In this document: positions 43,471 through 57,300 of the stretch, one piece after another | How the letters are laid out: every line of letters starts with the position of its first letter | Numbering within the stretch: the first letter of the stretch is position 1 | NCBI GenBank assembly: GCA_036744005.1 | Contig: DAINOJ010000008.1 | Coordinates: 38,246-102,245 of the forward strand | Length of the DNA stretch: 64,000 nt | Direction: 5' to 3' | DNA from: CALCNS01 sp937897315 | Lineage (GTDB): Bacteria > Bacillota > JAAYKD01 | The notes under the pieces: generated by a model | What the model was told of the DNA's origin: nothing | The model's input: only the letters and a program-made list of their open reading frames with translations | The model's database searches: none | Program-made: the position numbers and the translations under genes

Positions 43471-45323
43471 GGGGCTGTAGCACAACGAAAAAGTGCATCA
43501 ATTCCAAAAGGCACCCAGATAAAAAAGTCTGGATGCCTTTTTCATGCACAAAGAGAAAAAAAGCTAGTAAAATATTCAGTTCTACTGACAAAATGAGAAA
43601 CTAATAGAGAGGCAAGCCCAGAGGATCGCCATTTCATGATTTAGATTCAATTGCTGGCCGAGTTAAGCAGAGGTTTTTTCGAACAACTGCGTTCTCAGCC
43701 GGTTTTGCTTATTCTTGTTGTGTAATTTGTTAAGATTATAGCCCATCGCTACCAGAAGCATCTCAATGTAAACCTTTTCTTTACCTCGTGTCAGGAATTG
43801 ACGAAAGCCGTAATTATGCTTAATGACACCGAAAGCTCCTTCAACTTGGATGGAGCGATTGATCCGTAAATTACTCCCCATCTTGCTCGTAATCTTCCGT
43901 AAAGATTGATCTCGCTGTAAGACGAATTTTTTTGAAACTTGTAGGGTGCGATTTTTCTTGGATCGGGTACACTTCTTTTTGTGGGGGCATCCCTCGCAGG
44001 ATTCGCACTCATAGTAGGTGACTTCGCTCTCGAACCCGGATTTACTCTTTCGCGCCCCCTCGTAGACTTTTCGCAATTTCTTGCCAGCTTGGCAAGTGTA
44101 TTCATCCAATTCAACATTGTAAGCCATATTTTCTCTTAACGCCATGTTGCTCTTGTATTTCTTGGTCTTGGACCGTTCGTAATTCTGTGGCTTAATATAA
44201 CACTCGGTGGTCTTATTTTCAAAATAGCTATAGTTCTCTTCGCTTTCATACCCCGCATCTGCTGTTACATCTGAATAAGCCTGCCCAAGGTTGGATTCCA
44301 TTTTGTCTAAAAGAGGTATGAGGGTTAGTTGGTCACTTCGTTCACTCGATACATGGACTCCTGTGATATATTCTCCTTCTACACCCAGTTGGATGTTATA
44401 ACCCGGCTTCAATTGCGAATTTTGCATATGATCCTCTTTCATACGCATAAAGGTAGAGTCCGGATCTGTTTTGGAGAAACTGTTTCGTCCATTGAAGGTA
44501 GCTTGATACTCGGCATATTTTACTTTGCGATTCAAAAGATGGCGTAGCAGCTCAACATCCTTCTGTAACTCGCTCTTACGTTTCCCTTTGCCATGCACAA
44601 ATGGCGTTTTGACTTGACTTTCCAGCACTTCTAGCAGTTCTTCTGCAGTCTCGACTAGAAGTCCATATTTTTCAAGCATTCCCTCTAACACTTGTTCTAA
44701 CTTTCCTAACAACCGAACTTCGTGTTTTTGCACGCTCTTTTTCCAAACAAAGGTATATTTATTTGCGTTGGCTTCAATCTTGGTTCCATCTACAAAGAGA
44801 TGCTCATACTTGATCTCTTCCATGAACCTCAACTTTTTCACTATTTCGTAAAAGAGGGTTTCCCCGCATTCCGATAATCTTAAGCGAATGAACCGATTGA
44901 CATCACTGGCGCTGGGGGCCTTGCTCCCGTTGAGTAACCAGATGTAGTTGATATCCCGCTCACATTGGGTGGCAATTTCTCTGGTTGTGTAATATCCTTC
45001 CATTGCTGCATAGATCATAATCTTCAGCATGGTTTTCGGAGGTCTTGCAGGGGGCCGACCGGTGCGTTTGTATGCTCTCATTAATGAACTACAATCCAAC
45101 TCCTCTATTATTTGGTCTAAGAGCCGCACACTGTCATCCCGAGGTATTTGTTTCTCTGCAAAAAACTCGTCGAATTTTAGTTGCACATTTCGTGTGTTTG
45201 TGCCATAATTAATGATGGTAATTTGTTTTTTCATCACTAACATTATACCAAAAAACAGAGCCTTTGGGTACTACTTTCGTAGCCCTTGGCTCTGTTTTTT
45301 TGGGCTTGTTTTGCTACAGCCCC
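43471..45323 (-). mobile_element. IS1182-like insertion sequence, copy 2
   Basis: This 1853-bp element has the same length, orientation, inverted repeats and end hairpins as copy 1. Comparing the visible sequence, I found a single difference near the right end (T at 36783, C at 45305). It separates the upstream region of the first giant gene from the 3' end of the second giant gene, whose stop codon is 20 bp from the right repeat. The right-end hairpin with its A and T runs can serve as a terminator for the gene reading into it. Confidence 0.93.
43663..45243 (-). CDS. Transposase of the IS1182 family (DDE type), copy 2
   Basis: This 526-residue protein looks identical to the first copy over its full length, with the same DUF772-type N-terminal domain, DDE core and cysteine cluster CESCEGCPHKKKC. 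The reading frame is intact, so both copies may be active. Identity of both copies indicates recent transposition, gene conversion or duplication. Confidence 0.95.
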   Translation of the reverse strand: MLVMKKQITIINYGTNTRNVQLKFDEFFAEKQIPRDDSVRLLDQIIEELDCSSLMRAYKRTGRPPARPPKTMLKIMIYAAMEGYYTTREIATQCERDINYIWLLNGSKAPSASDVNRFIRLRLSECGETLFYEIVKKLRFMEEIKYEHLFVDGTKIEANANKYTFVWKKSVQKHEVRLLGKLEQVLEGMLEKYGLLVETAEELLEVLESQVKTPFVHGKGKRKSELQKDVELLRHLLNRKVKYAEYQATFNGRNSFSKTDPDSTFMRMKEDHMQNSQLKPGYNIQLGVEGEYITGVHVSSERSDQLTLIPLLDKMESNLGQAYSDVTADAGYESEENYSYFENKTTECYIKPQNYERSKTKKYKSNMALRENMAYNVELDEYTCQAGKKLRKVYEGARKSKSGFESEVTYYECESCEGCPHKKKCTRSKKNRTLQVSKKFVLQRDQSLRKITSKMGSNLRINRSIQVEGAFGVIKHNYGFRQFLTRGKEKVYIEMLLVAMGYNLNKLHNKNKQNRLRTQLFEKTSA

Positions 45324-45343
45324 CTTCTTATACTGGGTTAGTC

Positions 45344-48300
45344 TTACTTCAAACTCCATACTTTCAACAAGCGACCGTGCAGAGCGGATGTGCTTTCGCG
45401 GCTCCAAATGCCTTCTAAAATTACTGTCTGTCCGCTAAGAACCAGTGCCGCAAGTTGTTGGCTCACACCTTCGTTTTGTGGCAGAACATAAATGGGATTT
45501 CCATCTGTATCGGTCATTTCAAAAGGAAGGTTTTCATCGCTGTTCGCTCTTAGGATTCCTTGTTGACTTACCGGTTTTGTGATCTGTCCTAACATTTCCA
45601 GACAACGTAAGATGAGACTAGCTGCTTGAGCGCGGGTCGCTTCACCTTCTGGCTGTAAAGTTCCGTCCATCCCCTTGATCAAGCCAAGTGAAACAGCTAA
45701 GGTTAGCGCTTCTTGGGCCCAAAGTGCTGTATTGTTGGCATCGGAGAAGAGTCCTTGGATCTGAGTCATTGGCACTTGCGGTAAAAGCGTTCCAAGCATG
45801 TTTTGCAACATAACGGCCATTTCCTGACGACTGATGGTTTGGTTGGGACGGAAATTACCGTAGGATCCCGAAACCCATCCGTTCGCAGCTGCGGCTGTAA
45901 TATCGGTATAGAACCAATCTTGAGGTTGCACGTCACCAAATGTCATAGAATGTTGTTGGTTTTGAGTGGAAACCTGCAAGATGCGATCCATGTTGAGAAG
46001 CAAACGAGTAAATTCTGCTCGGGTTATGGCGCGGTCTGGCTCAAAATGTCCGCCGCCGGTTCCCTGCAAAACATTTCTAGCTGCTAAGATGCCGCAATCA
46101 TTTTCAGCCCAGTGAGAGGATAGGTCATTGAATTGGGGGTCATGACTCAGAATTACATACGTGCCGGGTTCCTGAATCTCCGTCATTACAGTATGAGCAT
46201 CGGGATCAACGACTCCGCCAACATAGTGATACAAATCTGGGTTTTCGTCGTCTTGGCGGTAAATACCGGTCAGTCGCGGGTCGCCCCCTAAGAGACAGAC
46301 GTGGCAATAAGCCAGGGTCAAGCTGAGTGGTGTAGTTGGATTGATACCACCGGTTTGTAAAACGAACAAGGGGCTGGCTTGGGTGAAAATCTGTTTGTCT
46401 AGGGTGGTGAGCGGGTCGGAAATCTGTTCGGTTTGTAATTGAAGATCAACTGGGAAGGCTCCCATTGGAATCACCAGTAATACCGTATCACCAAAGAAGG
46501 ATAGCTCTTGGGGTTCTACAACCACGGGCGGTTTGGGTTGAGGAGCAGGGTCGGACTCGGGATCCTCTGTTACCGGACTCGGCACATATACATTTATGAC
46601 TGCCGAGGCTCTAAACCCACCATCGAGCGTGGTCGCGGTTAGGGTGGCTTGACCCACTGCTAAAGCGGTCACTACCCCGGTTGGGCTTACCGAAATCAGA
46701 TCAGCACGGTCGCTACTCCAGGTAACGGTTGTTAAGGTAGCATTACTAGGTTGAACCAAAGCTGCAAAGGTTGCTTGTGCTCCAAGCGCTAGATTGCTTT
46801 GAGCCGGTTGAATTTGTACCGAGCTAACTGCAACTGGAATATGAACCGTCAAATCAGCTTGATAAGCGGTTAACAGAGATAGCCCCGTATAAGCTTGGGT
46901 TGTTTCGCTGATCTGAATTTGAACCGCTTCATTTTCCACTAGTAACCTGTCGGTTGTGAAGTAGAATTCTTTAGCCAAACTTTGAGTGGCGTCTTGTGGA
47001 TCGGTGACCGCGTTCTGTGCCAGAATTGCACCGGTGATTTCATTGTGGGTTTCGGTTGATTCAAATAAGTGAACTACACCACTTTGTAGACTGCTAATCT
47101 TCATATATTGGTCAAACACAAGACGGAGACCTCGCCCTTGCGGTAATGCCTCCACAGTTTGCACTTGAGGTAAGGTGGTACGGTTCATGGGAATATTGAT
47201 ATCGAGTTGGGGTGGCGGGACCAATAAAGATGCACTTTCTGCTTGAGTATAACCCTCTTTGTTGAGCACGACTTTCCATTCTCCAACAGGAACATCCCAA
47301 GCGTAGCGCCCTAAGGAATCGGTGGTCAAGGGGTTAGTTTGTTCATACCAGGTCGCATCCCACAGAGTCCAAACACCATTGACATTCTGATACAAACTGG
47401 CTGTAGCTCCTTCAATGGGGTGGTCGGTGGTGACTTCATAGGCAATTCCGGAGGGGTCTAGTATCCAAGTCGGATCGGCAACCAGTTCTTTCTTGAACTC
47501 TTTCTTTTTGGGTTTACAGAAGTCATTCATGTCAATGCCCTTTTTAATATCGGCGAAGGCTTCATCTTGTTCGGAATCAATGGCAAATTCCGTCAATTTA
47601 CCAACAGCATAAGAACCAATAGCGAATCCTAAACCGGGAATGGCTATTCCTAAACCAATGCTGACCAAAGACAAACCATTTTTGGTAACCGTGCGCCACA
47701 TGGCGCTTTCTTTTTCAAATTCGATTTGTTCCTTATACATTCGCACATCGGCAGCGGGGCAATCGCCATTGGCATTATTGAGCAAGTCGTCTAACGATTT
47801 CTGATACTCACTTAAGTCGTCGGCACCCATGAGGGTCATCGCCAAATCTCCAAGGTTGAGGCCATCGGTTAAGATGTGATCTCCCTTTAACGTAATGGCT
47901 AATTTTTTAGCAACTTGTGCTCCGGTTCCGGCAGCCGATAAAACTTGCATCAGCTCAGGATCAACAAACTTGACATCCTCTGCATTCACAACCGCTGAAA
48001 GAGTGACGGTGACCGTGGTGGTAGTGCCTTCGGTTGAAACACTGTGATCCCAGACAAGGTCGTAGACTGGGGCGCCACCGGCATTGATTCTAGCTACATC
48101 GGCAGGGTTTTCTGTGTGTTCATCTAAGGGTTGGAAGGTCATCGTTGTGTCAATCTTCATGCGAGGATCCGATAAATTACCGGTTTTGTGTATAGAAGTA
48201 GTTCCAGCAGTTTCGTCAGTAGTAATCTCTTCCGTTAATTCGGCATAGGCCCAAGGAGCCGGAAGACTGCTACGCACTGCTTCTTGACTGTAAGGCGCAA

Positions 48301-51300
48301 TGGCTGCCAATTGGAAAGTTGCTGGTGTCTGTACCGTGGAAACATAAATCGGGCCGGGAATATTGCTGTTTCCGGTAAATTGGCCTCCCAGCGCAATGAA
48401 GCCTAAGTTGGGTTGGGCAGCTCCACCTGGAGCTACACTTCCACCTACTTGAGCGCCACTTTCCGAATGAACGCGCACTTCTTCTACTCGTTCGGGTTTA
48501 TCGAATTCTACGTCGAATTGGAAGCCATATCCAGGAACAAATACATATGGGAACTTGCCCACTGGAGCAAAGCTGACTTTTCTACCATCGGTTTGTTGCA
48601 TGGTGACTTGGGTAATATGCACGGCTTCAGTATCATAAGTCACTTTCGCCGGTTCCGATGCAATGACGAGGGTTGGAGTATTGTTGATGTTGGGGTCAAT
48701 CGCTTCTAACAAAGTGACTTGTTCAGCACCCGGTATTCTTACAACAGTGGTCAGGGCTTGCGAACGGTGTCCCGAATGATCCTCTGCAACTAAGGTGACC
48801 GTGTAGGTTCGCCCGGGAATCAAACTCCAAAGGTGCCAAGAGGGCTGTTGCGTATACGTCGGACTCGAGGAAGGTGCGATGCCAAATTCGTCAACCGCAG
48901 TCAACTCATAGTATTTAAGGTTGTAGTCTGTGGCCTTGCTCCAAGAGAAGAAGGCATAATAAGTACCATCGCCACCTATTTGCATACGAGTGACACTTAA
49001 TGCCGGGTTGTTTGGCCACCAAGGTGCAGAATTATCGGTGAGGGGAGTCGTAATATCGGTAGAAGGACCTGTGGAAGTAGTATTGTCATATTGATCTTTT
49101 GCCTCTACCTTTATTGTGTAACTGGTTTGTGCTAACAGTCCTCCAATCGGCCATTGCAAAATGCTTTTACCAACGGTTTCAGAGCGAATGACCGCACCAC
49201 TCCCATCGATGGCTTGGATAAGATATTGCATCGTATCGTCGTCGGCAGCGGTCCAACTCAATTGGACTAGGGTAGGAGCGACTTCGTGAATGGTAATCGC
49301 GCTATTAGCTGGCCAAGTAGGCGGAGTAGCATCTTCAGGAGCAATGGTAACATTGAAGGCTAACCCTTGAGCAATTGGTGTGGTGTTACCACGAGTATCC
49401 ACAGCAGCAATGTATCCTTGTATGATTTGGCTACGGGTATAGCCCGACATCCTAGCAGAACGCTCTCTAGTATTGAAAGTGTTGTATTTTTGAGTAACTT
49501 CATCAAGAATAAGTACTCTGTAGTCTCGAATACCGCTCATATCTTGGGCTTCCGGCCAACTCATTACGAAAGAGGTATTGGTTTTTTCCGATATCGACAC
49601 AACAGCTCCCTCGGGCCAAGTTGGCGTTGTACGATCTTGCGCAGTGGTAGATACCGTGCACTCCAAAGCAGTGGCAGAGAGGTTGTAGCCAAGATCTTCT
49701 GCCAATACTCGCAAGTGATATTCGGTTTCCGGAGCCAATCCGGGTAGGGTTGCCGAATTACTGTATGATGTTGCGGTTCCAACCCAAGATTCTCCTACCA
49801 ATCGCTCAATCCGGTAACGGTAAACCTGCATTTGATCTTCCGCAGGAGTCCAGTGCAATTGAACCTCGGTATCTAGCTCTTTCGCTACCTCAATCGTTGC
49901 TGATAAAGGCCATGTAGGTGCGACCGTATCCTGTAAAGGCACAGTGTGGGTGTAAGTGAGAGGAGAGATATTTCCGTAGATATCGACGGCATCAATGTGG
50001 AAAACATAGGTTTGTCCGCGATACAGTCCTGTAACATCGAGTTGGCGAGTTGTCAACGGTAAAATGGCAGTACGAGTCAGGGAACCGTGAGCAGGGGACA
50101 CATAAACCCGATATTCTTTCATAGCATTATTATCGGTTGCTTCAGGCCAGAAAAGCTTTAAGCCAGAGAAACTAGCTGTGCTTATTGTAATGGCGCTACC
50201 CTGCCAAGCCGGAGACTCCAGGTCTTGGGCAGGGGTGGCAAAAGAACCGGTGAGTTCGGTTGACCAGTTCAATGAGGTATCGGCTGCTCGCAATGATACA
50301 TGATAAGAGGTATCACCCACCAGATTTTCAACCTTCAAGGATTCACTGGTATTCCCTTCAGAGGGGCTTAAGGAACGTGCAGTTAGGAAATTGCCAAGGT
50401 CATCGTAGAAATTCAGCACGTAATGACTTAATTGGGTGTCATCGGTTGCACTTGGCCAAGTAAGAGTGACAGATTCAGGTGTTATCTCCGAAACGGTGAT
50501 TGCTGCGGCTTCAGGCCATTGAGGAAGAGTCGTATCCCCAATATTGGCCGATACCATAACCTCGGCACGTAAGTAGTGGTGAGCAGGTGAACCTCGATCG
50601 GGCAAAACAACGGTTGCCGTCCAGAAACCGGCATCATTACTGCGAGTTTCTGTTAGTAGCTCACTGCCATCGTAGACTTTGACAGAGGTTAGAGGTGATG
50701 CACTTCCTCCCACCGTAATCTCTTGATTCGGTTCGGTAATCTCAGGTGGAGCGTTAATGGTTACAACGGGCATTTTCACACTAGGTTGGTTAATTTCTTC
50801 TCTGTTATAACCATAGGTCATGTATTCAGCCCACATTTTTGCAAAAATCTCAGTAGTTGCAGAGTGCAGGGGTAACCTCACCATATAATAGATACTACCT
50901 TCCAGGAGTTCAGCGCTTGTTGCACCAAAGTTGAGTTCAATGGCATCGGGGCGCATGATAATCTTGGGGTCTTGGTTGCCTAAGTTGCGTTGTACGGATA
51001 CGCTGTCGGTAATCAAAGTAGCTCCGGTAGGAATACCAAAGAGGAGTTTCAAATCTTTAAGAGAGTCGGTGCTCACCTTCTTATAAGTCCCTCGCAAGGT
51101 GAGAATCGTGCCGGGAGTAGCTTGGTCTTTGGCAAAAGATAAACCATTTCCAGGCATTCCTCGGAAATATCCTGCGCGTACGTTTTGGGGTACTGGTAGG
51201 CGAATCGTTCCCAAGGTTTGATTCACTCGACTTAACTCGAGATCTTCCAAGACGAATCCCAAAGAATTGCCTTTCTCATCTGGTGTCTGCATCATTTCTT

Positions 51301-54300
51301 TTAATAGCGGGAAATTCTCACGAGCCGATAGCCAAATGCCATCCTTTAATACGGTTTCGGGCAAAGGCCCCCAGCTGAAGACGAAAGCATACATTCCTTG
51401 ATTTAACAGGGATGTTCTTATAAAGCTGTTAATGGAATTTACTGTGTCAAGATACTCATAGCTCGCACCATTCCAGCGGAATACCTGAGCATAGCGTTTA
51501 GTGCCATCGTGAAGATTCCCCATGGTATCGATGACCGTAGCTGAGAAAGAGCCGCGTTTCTTCAAATGTATTTCTGCCGTGGCGAAGCTGTTGCTGTCTA
51601 ACGTGACCTCAACACTTTGTTTATCCATGCCGCATTCCACGCCATCGGCCTCGATTACAATTCGATCTCCGGGTTCTCCATCGGGAATCGGTAACAGATA
51701 ATCTTGAATGCCATAAATGTTGTAGCTTTGATTTTTTGGTTTTTCAAGGGTTCCCAAATTTTTAATTCTCAAGCGGACGTGAACTGCGACCCGCCAATCG
51801 ATTTCCATGAGATACTCGGGTTCATTGAATTCCTGAGCGTAGAGCAGAACACCTAAGGTTTTTTCCATGGGACATTCGTAATCGAAAATAAAGGTCGTGT
51901 TCGCGGCAATGAGATCAGTGATGACAAAATCTTTTGCCGCAATGGAGCGGTGAGTCATGCGCAAAGTAACCGGTAAATTGGAAATGATTTCTAGACTATA
52001 CTTTCCGGTGGCATCGGTTTTGGTAAAATTGATCAGGGTTTCAATTTCATTTATCGTCTGATACGCTCTGACTGTAGCACCGACTAACGCCAGTGAAGTG
52101 TCAGAACGAAGGGTCATGGTGCCAGTTAGGGTGGCTTTACCGCGAGCTGGTAATTGGCATTCAATGAGATTTTCTCCTTCAACCAAGGTGAAAGGCATTT
52201 TATTGAGTTCTTGATATTTAGTTAGTAAGTTAGCAGGCGGGGTGACACTCACTCGAATCAGGGTGCCGGGTTTCAGTGTGTTTCCAATCTGGTCAAAAAT
52301 ACGAGGGACCATTCCGGTTGTGTCACTGCTTCCAGATGCGAGTAACGTGCTTTGTAAATCAAAGATCTCGACGGCAGCATTGGTCAGATTAACATTCAAA
52401 TCATTGACTACTTTTAGCTTCACGGTGGCAGGATACAAAGGAGTCAAGGTCAACACTCTTGTGCTGTTTCCCTGTATTTCCACAGCAGCGACTTCACTCA
52501 AGATAAATTGGTTGGCGGTGGTCAAGGTTACAACGTAGTCGGCAGCAGGCATGAGTTCTCTGAAAGTGAATTCTCCAGCACCGGTAATCCGCATTTGACC
52601 GCCCGAATTGGTAGAAATGCTCCAAATTTTGAGGGTGGCTCCATCTAGTAGTCTTGAGGGATTCTCGGGGACCGTGACAGTCAAGTGACCGGCTACATAA
52701 AGGGGTAAACGCTCCGCAAAACGAGTAACTCCCTCTCCTGTTGCGTCATTTAGAATAGCCTTCGCAGAGTTGATCTGTTTGGCATCGGTAGCAATGGTCC
52801 AAGCGCCTTTGTAAACACCGGTTCCTTGCTGAGAGGTATCGAGCTGTTCGGTCAGAGTGACCTCTTCATGAATGAACTCTTCTGTATCGGATGCAGTCTG
52901 CTTGACCCATTGCAACTCAACAGAAGCTACCCTTGAACTGTCACCCAACAAAGTGAATTCAACAGTAGCTGCCGTGCCACTTAAAGTTTTTGCTTTAAGA
53001 GATCCATTTAAGTTTCGAGCCGCCGTCCAGCGTATTTGTTGTAACAAGAGAGGGCGGGTGGTAAGAATAACCTGAGCATCTCGTAATGACTCATTGCCAA
53101 CGGTATCGTATGCAGTAACGGTATATTTGTAAGTCGAATTTCCCAATAATAAATCTGGCTCGGTGAAAGTTAGGGTTTCTGCATCTTCGGTATCCCAGAC
53201 TTTTTCGGCAACATACGCAGCTTCAACCAAGCGCTCACGGTAAACTTTGTAGCCCATGACCAGGATGTTATCACTGGCGGGCTTCCAGGTGAGTGTTACA
53301 CTGAACTGGTTCAGGGTTTGACTGAGTTCTCTGGGAATACTTGGTGCAATCACATCTTTTTCGGTTCCGGTTGTAATTACGATAGCTTCTGCAGACCCAA
53401 CGTTACCTGCTGCATCAACTGCCCGGATCTCATAGGTATAGGATGTGTTTTCGATTAATTCGGTGTTCAAATACTCGAACTCAGTTGTGCTTCCAGTATT
53501 GATCACATGGGTAACGACTTGTCCATTTCTTTGAATCTGATACGAAGCAATTGCACTACCTAAATCAATTGAAGGAGCTTGCCAATTTAGCTTAACGGTG
53601 TTGGCATCCGGGGAGACCACCACAGGATTTAGAACAGAGGTTGGTGGGGTTCGGTCTACTAGAAATTGCTGTGGAACGGACCAATCACTGATTAATTCTC
53701 CCGATTGTGATTTCACTTTCAGGATGTAGATTCCCTCTCGAATCAGGTGTTCAGAAGGAATCTCAACCGAGAATTGACGGTCTGCGCTGACCGTTCCTAG
53801 CGAAAATTCAATAGGAGCTTCTTGTTCGTAGGTCAAACTCCCCGTTAATTGACTCAAAGCAACCGATGTACCTGTAAGCGTTGTGGTGGATTCCTTAAAA
53901 GCCGCTTTTATTGGCTGTAACGAGGGTGCTGCATGTTGGGCTTCTAGGTCAAAAGTTAGAGTGCGTTGCAGCAATTGATCTGGACCTGCCGGGGCTAGCA
54001 TCTGTAAAGTATAGATTCCGCCTAAGGAACCTTTGGGCAAGCTGAAACGGGTGCCAAAAAAGGTGGAGTCACCATTCAAATAACGTGCTGAAGAAAAGTA
54101 GGTTTTGCCTTCTTGCATGTCTTTCCACAAATACAATCGTTTCCAATAAGAGGGTTCGTTATATAAGCGTAAGACTTCTTGATTTTCGGCATTACTCAAG
54201 ATAAAGTAAGGTGCCGGCTTGTCGTAGGTTTGAATTGACATCATTGAAGAGGCTTCTATACCAAATTGCCAGTCTATGTTAATGCCTGACCCTACTAAGC

Positions 54301-57300
54301 GATTACCCGACCCATCGCTGATTTGAGCTTGGATTTCTATGACTTCTTCCGGTTGGAAAGTGGTGCGACTACTTTCAACAAAAGAGATTTCACTAGAGGC
54401 ATCATCAAAAGGATAGCCAAGAGTCCAGGTTCCTACGGTGTTGGCATTCAAAACCATGGGTTCTTCTTTTTGTAGCCAATGACTCCAAGAAGCATCCATA
54501 TGCGAACGTATCATCACCCCTTCTAGGCGATACGACCCTGGGGTCACATGCAGTAGCTTAGTCGGAGATTCATAATCGGCATAATAAATATAACTCACCG
54601 GAGCCATATTAAACACGGGAGAGAAGGGGAGATCTTCTGGATAGATGGCTAAAAGAGCTGGTTCATATTCGGTTGAATTCGGTTCCTTGGGTTGTACTTG
54701 AAGCGAGGCAGTATTATTTACGTCGAAAGTCACGTTAGTACCATCTTGATCGACCATGATCTTCTGCCATAGATAATAGAGATCAAATCGGTTAAGATCT
54801 AAATTCTGTATTCCCTGATCTTCCCGAGCCGCTATAATGTGTTCCCCGAGTGGTAACAAGAATTGCTCAATAGGGTTATCAAATTCTGGTAATTGTAATC
54901 CTAACCAATACCCTTCGGTGTCTTTATGGTAAACACTATACTTCAGGGGAAGTTCGGGAGCCGAAATCGTTACGGGAAATAATTCGGGTGGAGTTATGAT
55001 GAGATTGGCAGGTAATCTTGGAAGCGTGATCCTCTGTGAGAAACAATAGGTTATAGGGCCTTGCGAAGAGTAGATTTCGCCAAAAACAACAGCGGCATAA
55101 GAGTCGCCGGGCTGAGCGGGTAAATTGGTTTGGGGATTGATCAGGTTTGCATAGGAGTTGAGCTGTAGGTGTGAGCCGAGAATTGGTTCAGTACCAGCAG
55201 TTTCGTCGTAATTATCATCGGTCTGAAGCGCAATTAACTTGATTTGAGACCAGGAGATGGAGTAGGGGGAATTCTCAAAGCTTACAGATACATCAAGCCC
55301 GGCGAAGGGTGGGGGTTGGGTTACATCGGGGTCTTCAGCGGATACGATATTAAAGGACTTTTGAGCGTCGATCTCGGTGATGAAGCCATCTTCATAATGC
55401 AGAGAAAACCCTAACGTAGAAGGTGTGAGGTTGGTAGGGATATACCAGCCAAAAGGAAGAGAGTAGACATGTCCACTTGCAAGGAGTGTTTGAGCAGTGT
55501 CGTGGATTTCGTAAGTAGGATAAATATTTGAGGGATAGGTGGTGTGAAAATATCTACGGAGGGTAGAGTTCAAAGCATTACCGAATGAATCGAGGATATT
55601 GATATTGAGCTTTGTATAACTACCAATGGTATGGACCGAATCGGTTTCTTGAGTGGATTGGGCTGAGAATGCTCGGTCTTGTTGAATCAAGTTTTCGCCA
55701 GGAACGAGGATCCGATTGGTGAAATTATATTGATACGTATATATGTAAGGTAAATTCGTGTAAGTATACGTCTGATATTCCACCTTCAAATTTCCGGAAA
55801 GGGTGCCTCCTAAAAGAATCAGGCTTTCCCCGGCAGCAAGAGAAGGTAGTTCAAATTCGGTGGGGTCCGTGAGTAAATTTGGTGTGAAACTAGCGGAGAA
55901 GATTTTTTCGCTGGTTCCGTTTCCGAATTCTTCCGGCTCAAACTTCACGACTGAATACTCATTTTCAGTGGGTTCGTAAGTCAAGGACAAATTGGAGCCG
56001 CTTACAGCAATATCGTAATCAAAAAAGTAAACTTTTTGCTGTGGTTGAACAATGCGCAAATTATAAGCACCGGGGTTGACCCAAACTTCGGTTTCTCCGT
56101 CGGCATTGAGTATCGCCAGCGGCAGTAAATTGGTTTCGTTGTCAGATTCATTGAAATCAACAACGGCATTGACGTTCACATAGAAAGGCAAACTCTTTTC
56201 CAATAACTCCAAAGACACTTTTGCCCCTGTTAGCGCTTCTCGTTGTCCAAGATCGGTGGCAGAAGGAAGGGATGCTTTAAGCGAAATTTTGGAACATGAG
56301 CTACTGTCTAACACCAAGTTTGCGGGGGCTTCCACCATTTGATAATAAAAGAAGGCGGGATCCGTACCACGAGCTGTGACTAGAAATTGGTTGCCTGCCG
56401 TAGCGGCAGAAGAGGAGACCATGACTTTGCCCGCCATATCGGCTGGGGCGTGATAAAGCTCCACATAATCCATTTCATTGGAGGTTCCACTACCGTTGCG
56501 AAGATAATACACAGTGACCAAAGCACCTGCAGCAGGAGTTCCATCGGGTTTCTTGATTTCGATTTCCAAATTATTGACAGGGGTATTGGCGATGATGATG
56601 TTGGACCAATCATTTTCTAAATAAGAGGTAGATGTGGGGGTTTCAAAGGCAAATGTCTCAAGGTAGTAGGTGCCATCGGCAAAGACTGTGGTATCAAACG
56701 AGGTGGTAATATAGCCACTTTCAGGAATGTCCGCTTGAGCAATGCTTGCCAAAAGCACTTCTGATCCCTGAGTAGAGGTATTAATTAGTGTAATATCGAC
56801 CCTGCCAACTTTACTAGGGTCTTCAATGTATGTTACAATGTCTGTTACACCAGATAACCGCGCGTCTTCGCCATAATTGCGATGAATCGGGCTTATGAGC
56901 TCCATGTAATCTAAATAAGAGTAACTGCCTGAAATCCGGCTGAGAGGAACATCGGCGGAAAGGATACGATTCGATACTCCTCCAACCGACACATAACTTC
57001 TTCCTGCCAGTAACGCTTCTTTGTATTTAGCTGCGGTTTGATCCGGAAAAGCGGAGGCCAAGAGGGCGGCAGCTCCGCTGATTACAGCTGCTGCCTGAGA
57101 GGTACCACTCAAGCTTCCATAGGTGTTATTGGGGAGTGTTGAGACAATGTTCCCTCCGGGGGCTAAAATATCGGGATACTGATTATTAAACGGGGCTTGA
57201 ATTTTGGTTTGTAAAGTGGCTCCAACGCTAAACACGCCGGGCAGAGCAGCCGGATAAAACTCATTCAAATAAGAGGCGTCGTTTCCCGCTGCTGCTACCA

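Noticed and set aside
34949..45323. A proven composite transposon
   Set aside because: No target duplication was found at the outer ends, so only the potential is reported.
49000..50750. Tandem FN3 domains as a DNA repeat array
   Set aside because: The protein modules share motifs, but the nucleotide sequence has diverged and no direct repeat units can be read.
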